Positions 57,901-64,000 of a stretch of DNA of 64,000 bases are shown here, one piece after another (positions within the stretch are counted from its first letter, which is position 1; the number at the start of each line of letters is the position of its first letter). The DNA is from Tritrichomonas musculus. Lineage: Eukaryota > Parabasalia > Tritrichomonadida > Tritrichomonadidae. The notes under the pieces are model-generated. The model made no database searches. It was not told the origin of the DNA and was given only the letters and a program-made list of their open reading frames with translations. A program made the position numbers and the translations under genes. Location: the NCBI GenBank assembly GCA_039105265.1, contig JAPFFF010000012.1, positions 3,968,001 through 4,032,000 of the forward strand, read 5' to 3'.

Positions 57901-58849
57901 TATCCATTACAATTCGAATAATGGATGAAAACAAAGAATGAAGCTCGTGTTTAACTTCTGTTGTAATGACATATTTGTCTTTCCTTTTGAAATGAGGAAA
58001 TTTGAAAATGCTCGCAAAAAGATTGATGAGTTTTGTCAGAAACGAATTATAACTCTGAAAGTATATCAAATTCTCACTCTCATGAAAACATTGGAAAGAA
58101 AAATCAAAGGCTTCTAATAAACTTTTTGGAAAGTTTTCTTCAAAATAAATAAAAGTGAGAATTTTGAATGTCTCATTCAAAAAGTTCGTATATCCTCTTT
58201 TAAAAGTAGGTGAAACAACAGCTTTAAAGAAAAAAGTACCTAATGATTCTATGTTCTGTGGCAAGTAATTTTTATAATTTCTGATCATTTGGCCATAGAT
58301 TGAATTCTCCCAGTTTCCTTCAAATAAAATTTCTGAAATTAAATTGATATAAAAAGATCCCCAATCAGTAAAATTGTATAAAAATTGAAGCGATTTTAAA
58401 AATGTGTCAGATTGTGGATATTTAAGCAAGATATCAAATATTTCTTTGACCTTTGTTTTAAATAATATAATATAATTTTCTTCTGGTAATTCTTCTTTTA
58501 TAAGTTCTCTGCCGTGATGAGAACACCAATTCTCTTCTCTAATTGTTTTGGGGTCTCCACAATCACAAAATGCGCATGTTCCAAAAAAAAAAGATACATG
58601 ATGATTAACATGATTGGTTTCATTAAAACAGAAAGCGCAATAAACTCCATCAGGTGCCAAGCAACAATCATCGCAATGGAAAAAAAGAGAAACTTCTTGT
58701 TTGCTTTGACAACACCTCAAAAAACTAGCATTATCTTTTTGAAATTGATCAAATTCGTCAAAATTTTTATATTTAGATGGTGTGAGTTCTTTTTTCCATT
58801 TTTCTATTTGAGATTCATAGTCAAGTGACTCGTTTTCTGTTGAATCCAT
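54986..58849 (-). CDS. UBR-box E3 ubiquitin ligase (UBR1-like), 1287 aa
   Basis: Likely an N-recognin-type ubiquitin ligase acting in protein turnover. The UBR box spans residues ~46-112 with the full Cys/His set (CCQSK, FHCDDCC, CAFC, HVNHH, CAFCDCGD, CSHHG), the fold that binds basic N-terminal residues of substrates. A long helical middle follows, then a RING-H2-like region from C865-x2-C868 (CAFCGEQF) to ICFxC-type CGHWAHYNCYHQMN and PCPLDRSKSNVIIP. The C-terminal part has CQCMLCGKLC (~1195) and resembles the C-terminal cap of UBR1/UBR3. It is shorter than yeast or animal UBR1 (about 1750-1950 aa) and I see no ClpS-like type-2 domain. The last RING ligand is Asp (CPLD) rather than Cys. 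ATG at 58849 gives a natural start; the stop lies in TAAA. Single exon, intact. Confidence 0.88.
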   Translation of the reverse strand: MDSTENESLDYESQIEKWKKELTPSKYKNFDEFDQFQKDNASFLRCCQSKQEVSLFFHCDDCCLAPDGVYCAFCFNETNHVNHHVSFFFGTCAFCDCGDPKTIREENWCSHHGRELIKEELPEENYIILFKTKVKEIFDILLKYPQSDTFLKSLQFLYNFTDWGSFYINLISEILFEGNWENSIYGQMIRNYKNYLPQNIESLGTFFFKAVVSPTFKRGYTNFLNETFKILTFIYFEENFPKSLLEAFDFSFQCFHESENLIYFQSYNSFLTKLINLFASIFKFPHFKRKDKYVITTEVKHELHSLFSSIIRIVMDNVMMFQYLVNDSDYLKALCHLMSINSKNSIIRRKRSEKVAINTNIHILQSNNLLDMRFIWNIFTNHLPMITVNVDEDINYNELFDMLIESINDSHIITLNSIFSIFCEELESFLDEIKESSNSFKSTSFYIQPYIDSYIFDHPLAKLIVSSASCFSLYNSVNPFTIFDRICFNKFYQLAAIFASCEAGKYQIINDLFLLNDDSLQNVANFYDDFCLSSLSELQAIISMKEEFAGEIVIIIAESFGVSIWENLSIDEPVDCRRWTNVMTAMLRLFINLSCNDNFFNFHLDLEKMKRIVVDYVYCGENNRLKVIDRTRTFTSEILIIDKAIEEVVDIRIDNNGSHFTLKPEYDDTSSIFSANFTSKEFNKMLAYEIANHKGILLRLSPIDPPIDTFPFLKSYLQTKEMKVLIHRILTTMLSCTDKFSVSCAHTIFALIRLILMESETPEETGNEFIQIGIIHNLIKLVKLLENGILYLQNFSNECIEKYSKISEIVDKEIENEVKKKNESKKKIDKSKILEKFLKDQRNFASANKDELNTIENTSSSSFNCAFCGEQFNSSGTYGIMASLFLSSLLHKIEQRDYNVYFCQIRTCGHWAHYNCYHQMNQEEDIQDDNFEIPCPLDRSKSNVIIPVFEGNEPDTACIEQIKQLSIKIFLICFLSAQECLAYNLSLIEILNRHNPKYIDDKRTILCMIHFIRACFFVDIIEDNHDITEDPFMKFTIEFCSGGNLQDARKKFDSILPSFWHNLVSIASVNSSDRNEQLLLIQTYIRRASLLEQITFYSDSDSIFLPTVSEFIESHQLKSIDDEIKTVSNPIENYFNLSPCVKYSFPNLKENFTEYILSYKIILTNKKPNVEFCQCMLCGKLCFLNKLIPNIENGSDEPIVSFFEHASKCFKNLGSLILLITGNYASSVFYYDGTLKRFNKCLPIYTDKYGDENVGLKHGNILILNKSRVSQLLEDLITGELKRKIEI

Positions 58850-60031
58850 TTAAATTTCAATGCATTCAAATTTCAAAAATTTTTAAAGGGAGGAAAATAA
58901 AGCTTTCACATTTAATTCAAAACAGAATCAAATTTAAAATTAAATATTTTAATATTAATATATATATTAAAATTAGTTAGTAATACACTTTAAGATTACT
59001 CTTTTTTTATTTTAATTAATTAGATATCTTTATTTTTTTAAAAATTGAATTAATTTGAATGAAATATAAAAATAATATTTTTCTTATTTCTAAATAAACT
59101 TCATACATTATTAATTTATAATGGAAAAATATCTTTATAAATTCATAAATAAAATTAAAAATTATGTTAATAATAAAAATCATTAGATTTTTTTAATAGT
59201 CGCGTAAATCAATTTAAATAAAATAATTTTTTTCATAATATTAACTGAATACTTGCAATAAAACATTTTTTTTACTGTTTGAAAAACTGTATTAACTAGT
59301 TTGGCTTTTGATCATTACGAAAGCTGGTCTCTCTCTTTGTTAAGTACTAGTCATTTTGAGCTAAAAAATGTATTTATACTAGTCATTTTTAATTTACAAT
59401 GAATTGAAATGTGATTGCTAGTTTATTTTTATAATAGTTATTCTTTTTTTCAAAAAAAAAAAAGGCATTAAAAATTGCATTCAAAAAAGATATTTCTTAC
59501 AAAATGGAGAAAAAGATTATAAAGGAAAATTAATAAGAAAATATTTATAACAAAAAAGATAAATAAAAGCTAAAAATAAGAAAACTGACTATATGTGTAA
59601 AAATTTTGGATAAAATCGAATGATAATTAAGAAAATTGTTAAAATTAAGAATCCTCGCTACTGTGCAGCTTGTAGAATCATCGCATAATGTGCTTTTTTG
59701 AATGAATCTTTTTTTTTGGCCAAAAAAAAAAAAATTTTGAAGAAAGTGACATTTAAAAAAATTCTTAGATTATATTTTTAATTAACCAGTATTAAATTCC
59801 ACAAATGAAATATTTTTTAATTCAAATCAATATTTGTAGAGATATAATAGATAATTATATTTAATTGTTTTCAATATAATAATAGCCAAATATCATTTCA
59901 AAAAAGTATATAGATTGAGTAATTTTTTAATAATTATATCTTAAAATTTTACTAATAATTCTATATTATTAATTAATTAATATATTACAAAAGTATGATT
60001 AAATATTAAATTAATGTAATCGAAAATAAAG
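58850..60031. other. AT-rich intergenic region between divergent genes
   Basis: Holds the upstream regions of the UBR gene (minus) and the coiled-coil gene (plus). TACTAGTCATTTT occurs twice (59346 and 59377). A less AT-rich ~45-nt patch (59650-59694, CCTCGCTACTGTGCAGCTTG...) ends in six T, a possible Pol III-type terminator. No coding region is supported. Confidence 0.45.
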
Positions 60032-61195
60032 ATGACTAAATCAAATCATTATAAAATTTTTTTGAAGTTAAACGTACATAACAAAATCTATATGGAAAAT
60101 ATCGAACCAAATAGCCAAATATTCGATCGAAAGGTTAAATATTGCCAATTTCGAATTCAAGAAGCTATTTGCTTGCATGATGACGAAATTAATCGTTTTA
60201 CAAATCGTTTAAATCAATATAAAGCTTTGATTCATGAAACCAAAGAAAAAATTGATAACCTATCACGTCAAATAGAGGAAGAATCGGAAAGTAAACAAGG
60301 CGAAAGAAAAAGAAGACAAGCTGAGCTTAATGTTGGAATTGCAAGGATAAAAGCTTCCCATCACCAATCTTTACAAGATCTACAAAAGAAACAAGCAGAA
60401 GAAATTGAACTTATTCAACAAGATTTCGAAAATTCTTTAAATACTTTGAAGCAAACTTCATCTTTTCAAAGTACAAAGAAAATCCAAGAAGTTGAAAGCG
60501 AAATTCAAAAAGTACAAACCCAAATTGAAACATACAAAAAAGAAACTGCCAAAGTCGAAAAACAATCAATTATAATAGAACATAGCAATAATGAACAATA
60601 CGACGGAATCAATCTTGCAGTGATTGATCAACTTCAACAAATTATTAAAACCAGAAGCGAAGAACGTTACAAAAGTTTACGTCAATCAAGAGAGAAACTA
60701 GCTACTTGTGTTGAAACAATAGAAGGAATGATTAGAAAACATACAATACAAGTTGGAGAACTGCAAAATAAGCTTCATGAGCTTGATGAACAATACGAGA
60801 CAGACTTTCAAAGACTTGAAGATGATCAAGAATATACATTAAGATCATTAAAAAGCCATTTACTTGAAGCCCAAAAAAGAACAAATAGATTGTTAAATGC
60901 TGCTAAAAAACTAGATTATGAAAATCAAAAACAGTTAAGAGAAACAATAAAAGATCTCGAAGGAATGAAGCAAAAATGTTATACCATATCCGAAGATGTT
61001 AGTGGAATAGATGAGCAAAGAATGAATCAACTAAAAAGCTTGAGATCAGAGCTACCTAAATTAAAAAGATACCAGAAAAAGTTAGATGAAATCTTAGATG
61101 ATAAAAGAGCTGAAAATGAAGAACTAAGAAGAGATATTGGTAAATTCAGGCACATGCTTAGATTTGGTGTTAATCCAGGTGAGGTAATTGAATAA
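60032..61195 (+). CDS. Coiled-coil protein, 387 aa
   Basis: Almost the whole protein after residue ~45 is charged, Gln/Glu/Lys-rich and predicted by eye to form long coiled coils (KEKIDNLSRQIEEESESKQG, ELQNKLHELDEQYETDFQRL), with no enzyme motif, signal peptide or membrane helix. Such proteins in parabasalids are often cytoskeletal or centrosomal, but nothing here proves that. A second in-frame ATG at 60092 (MENIEPNSQIFDRKVKYCQ) would drop the hydrophobic-basic 20-residue lead and looks at least as good a start. The stop GAATAAATG overlaps TAAA. No named family recognised. Confidence 0.75.
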   Translation: MTKSNHYKIFLKLNVHNKIYMENIEPNSQIFDRKVKYCQFRIQEAICLHDDEINRFTNRLNQYKALIHETKEKIDNLSRQIEEESESKQGERKRRQAELNVGIARIKASHHQSLQDLQKKQAEEIELIQQDFENSLNTLKQTSSFQSTKKIQEVESEIQKVQTQIETYKKETAKVEKQSIIIEHSNNEQYDGINLAVIDQLQQIIKTRSEERYKSLRQSREKLATCVETIEGMIRKHTIQVGELQNKLHELDEQYETDFQRLEDDQEYTLRSLKSHLLEAQKRTNRLLNAAKKLDYENQKQLRETIKDLEGMKQKCYTISEDVSGIDEQRMNQLKSLRSELPKLKRYQKKLDEILDDKRAENEELRRDIGKFRHMLRFGVNPGEVIE

Positions 61196-62046
61196 ATGTT
61201 GTATGTATAAGTTTACATATTATTTATATTTAATTTGTCTATAAAGATTATTTAAAAGCATAAAAAGAAATCAAATCTATATGTATAATATGTAAATATA
61301 CCCTTTTCAGTATTATAATAATTTTTTAAATTTCATAAAAAATAAGTCTAAATGTATAAAGAAATAAATATGATATTGTATACAATAGTGTTAAATAAAT
61401 GTAGGTTTATTGTTGGTCTTACGTAAAAAGTTATTTATGATAATCTTTTTGTCAGATGATTCACAAAAAGAATTTTCAGTATTTTCAATTTATTGTGTCC
61501 AATACTTGTTTAATAATATTTAAAATCCAAAATATATATATTATGATTTTATTAATTATAAAATTAAAGTAAATTGATTTGATAAAAATTGTTAATTAAG
61601 ATATATTCAATAAAATTCAAGATTAACGGAATTTAACCAAATGATTGAATGCATTGAAATTTTAATAAAATATTTATCCCCTAATTCTTTAATATTCTAT
61701 AGTAAATATTTTGTTGGATATATTTTGTATCAAATTTTAAATAAATTTATATTGATTTAAATAATCATATTTTTCATAGACATTTTTATTAGTACAGTTT
61801 TTTCAATGAATAAGATGAAATTTTCAATTTACATTTAAATTTGAAAATGTTATGTAATTTTTATAGTTGAAGTATATCTCTTGATTCAAAATGATTAGTT
61901 TTAAATTAATTAGATAAAATAAAATAAATTATTCTTATTTTTAACAAAAATATAAAATAATTTTTTATATATCAGTTATTTATCAAAATATTTATATTTT
62001 TATTATTAGATTATTGTTTATAACGCATAATAATAACAGATAGAAG
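61196..62046. other. AT-rich spacer
   Basis: Between two plus-strand genes. AATAAA-like signals follow the coiled-coil stop and ACAAAAAGAAT appears at 61463. No gene or repeat supported. Confidence 0.55.
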
Positions 62047-63507
62047 ATGATAGGAGGAGATTTAAAAGTTGAAAAATATAGATTTCGTGCACGTCCGCAA
62101 AATAAGCATTTTGTTCTTTTCCCAGCTGACCAAACATCACATTCAATATCAATGTTTTCTGTCATTATATTATTGTGCAAAATATCTCTTGACACAGATC
62201 CATTTTTTTCTTACATAGATTTAAACAAATGTGGAATTATTGAAGCATTGATTGCCATTATATTAGTAATTATACTTATTCAAATTTCAATTAATCTATA
62301 CATCAGATGTTGGTTTTATGGAACAGCTTATAATTATGAGAACATTTGGGTATGTGTATTTGGAAGCAGAGCATTTCAATTTATTCCAACAATTCTCAAC
62401 ATTCTTGCATATCTAACTTATGTGGTTTGGTTTACATTTGAAATACATGACAATGCAGCTACATTTTTAAAAGTTGTATGGCCAAATGTTCCCTCATTTT
62501 TAACAAATAAATGGTTTCTCTCATATATTATAAATTTAATTACAGTAGTTCCATGCTTGTTTGTTAAAAGATTCTCATCTCTAACTTGGGTAGCTTGTGT
62601 AGGCAATATTGCAATGATCATATCCATTGTCTGTCTAATAATTTTACTTGCTCGAAATGCTCATGATCTCAATTTTAACGTACAAATTGAAAAGGAAGCA
62701 ACTATTGAAAAGGACGACTTCCCTTATTTACCTTTTACTTCCCTTTTCTCAAAAAATGTTGGAGCTTTTTTCTATTGTATTGGATCAGTTATGACAGCCT
62801 TTTACATGCATCCAATGCTTGATATGGTATTTTCAGAGATGAAAAACCCGACAGTTTGCCGTTGCCTATCTAGTACTTGGATTGTGGGAATTATTTCTAT
62901 CGTTGTTTTTTACGGAATCGGTCTTATATCGTATTTTATTATACAAATCAATTTACAAGATTTTATTCATGTTTCAAATTTGATAAGTGATGGAAAACTT
63001 TCAATTGATGCCACTCAATTTTTGAATAGACCATTCAATATTTTTTCTTTTAATTTGAATGGTGAAGTTGAAGAATTGAATAATGAGAACGTTTTCTTTA
63101 ATTTTAATACAAATCATGTAGAAGCTTTAATTGGAATGGTAGCCACGTATATCGTAACCCTTACAACAAACATGATCTATCACTACTTTCTAGCAACGCA
63201 AGTGTCGTCTCTCGTCATCCGTAGAAAACAAGATGATATCCCGCCTTTGATTATTTCGGGAGTTGTAGTAATACTGTTTTGTATAGGAATAAACTTTATG
63301 GATGATACTGCTACAGAAATATTGGATATGATTTCAATTATTGCGTTTTGCATAATGGTATTCATACTTCCGCCTGTTTTTTACTTAAAGCTATACAGAT
63401 TTACTAATGTATTTTGGGGTGCTTTGAGTCTTTTTGTTTTGGTCATCGGAATAGCACTTAGTGTAACTGTTGTTTACTTTAATTCCAAAGAAATATCTAT
63501 TAAATAA
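62047..63507 (+). CDS. Amino-acid permease, AAAP family, 486 aa
   Basis: A polytopic membrane protein with about 11 hydrophobic helices: near residues 34-48, 63-86, 108-131, 155-173, 184-202, 238-256, 274-299, and four more between ~365 and 480. The pattern, with the N-terminal cytosolic stretch, WVACVGNIAMIISIVCL in helix 5 and MTAFYMHPMLDMVFSEMKNP around helix 6 and the following loop, fits the amino acid/auxin permease (Aa_trans) family, which is expanded in trichomonads that scavenge amino acids. Substrate and membrane (plasma or lysosomal) cannot be assigned. A long loop at ~305-365 separates helices 7 and 8 and carries possible N-glycosylation-poor, Asn-rich sequence. ATG at 62047 is the first in frame; the stop is AAATAATT. 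Intact. Confidence 0.82.
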   Translation: MIGGDLKVEKYRFRARPQNKHFVLFPADQTSHSISMFSVIILLCKISLDTDPFFSYIDLNKCGIIEALIAIILVIILIQISINLYIRCWFYGTAYNYENIWVCVFGSRAFQFIPTILNILAYLTYVVWFTFEIHDNAATFLKVVWPNVPSFLTNKWFLSYIINLITVVPCLFVKRFSSLTWVACVGNIAMIISIVCLIILLARNAHDLNFNVQIEKEATIEKDDFPYLPFTSLFSKNVGAFFYCIGSVMTAFYMHPMLDMVFSEMKNPTVCRCLSSTWIVGIISIVVFYGIGLISYFIIQINLQDFIHVSNLISDGKLSIDATQFLNRPFNIFSFNLNGEVEELNNENVFFNFNTNHVEALIGMVATYIVTLTTNMIYHYFLATQVSSLVIRRKQDDIPPLIISGVVVILFCIGINFMDDTATEILDMISIIAFCIMVFILPPVFYLKLYRFTNVFWGALSLFVLVIGIALSVTVVYFNSKEISIK

Positions 63508-64000
63508 TTAAAAATAAATAGAGCGGTTGTACATTTGTAAAGTATTGAAAAATATTAAAAAACGCTGATTGGCTTATAATATTTTATATTTGGGGCTGAA
63601 ATATATGAATTGCTCAGATATATTCCGTTGATTATGAGAAAAAAAATTCAATATAAAAATAAATGTGTTTTAAAAATTTTATATTTCTCACAAAATTATA
63701 GATACGATTTTCTCTTCATTATTTCATTCCTTTTTATAAATTACTTTATTTTTCATATTTTTTCTTTTATGAGTTTATTTAAAGATTGAATTTTTGTATT
63801 ATTATTTTTGGTCAATTCAAATTTCCAAATAAATTTCAATAAAATTTTTCAATTTATTCATTTTTTAAAATATTTTTATAATCCATTCAAATATTTCATT
63901 CAATTGTTCTTCCAATTGGAATACCTGTTGGCGAAAAAATAATTTGTAAATTGACTTTATTTATAAATTTGATAAAGACACTTTTTGAGCGTAGCTCAAA
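63508..64000. other. 3' flank and window end
   Basis: AT-rich, no gene seen. The last 17 bases (63984-64000) form a tight hairpin, TTTGAGC-GTA-GCTCAAA, preceded by CACTTTTT; this may be the first part of a further repeat that continues outside the window. Confidence 0.5.

Overview
The window looks like nuclear DNA of a very AT-rich protist with single-exon genes. A parabasalid of the Tritrichomonas/Trichomonas type is the best guess (inference). Reasons: no convincing introns, two MULE-type transposases with SWIM zinc knuckles, an AAAP permease, a UBR-type ubiquitin ligase, a lone beta-helix surface-protein fragment, short 5' leaders with TCAYW initiator-like motifs before a few ATGs, and several stop codons inside TAAA. 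No ribosomal or tRNA gene was recognised.

Left half (1-30437). After a 122-bp tandem repeat (51-660) and AT-rich filler comes one giant mobile element, 2394-30428 (28,035 bp). It is bounded by near-identical GGCGA...TCGCC ends and a perfect 9-bp target-site duplication (AATAATATC, 2385-2393 and 30429-30437). It has one gene, a 757-aa MULE transposase (8652-10925, minus). Nearly all the rest is inverted minisatellite: each arm has a unique ~180-bp tip, a 61-bp repeat array, then a 27-bp repeat array of 185 to 310 units. The right arm is present twice in tandem, with an intact element tip buried at 20182-20364. I read it as a foldback-type MULE whose terminal inverted repeats are kilobase-scale minisatellites.

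Middle (30438-51116). A cluster of small inverted-repeat elements (31279-34423, one nested inside another's arm) precedes a DUF2828/vWA gene (35024-36529). A second complete MULE follows, 36712-49669 (12,958 bp, 9-bp duplication AAAAATTTT). It carries a 1483-aa transposase with an HTH-like N-terminus and a ~615-residue glutamine-rich tract, an internal 890-bp TIR element, and a 65-copy 63-bp satellite. Next to it lies a broken beta-helix gene fused to a truncated copy of the 890-bp element.

Right end (51117-64000). This is ordinary gene-bearing DNA: a GNAT acetyltransferase, a sugar-transporter pseudogene, a UlaG-like metallo-beta-lactamase-fold hydrolase, a UBR-box/RING E3 ligase, a coiled-coil protein and an amino-acid permease, separated by AT-rich spacers. 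These genes show no evident shared pathway. The theme of the window is two unrelated MULE families that both carry large, recently homogenised tandem arrays.
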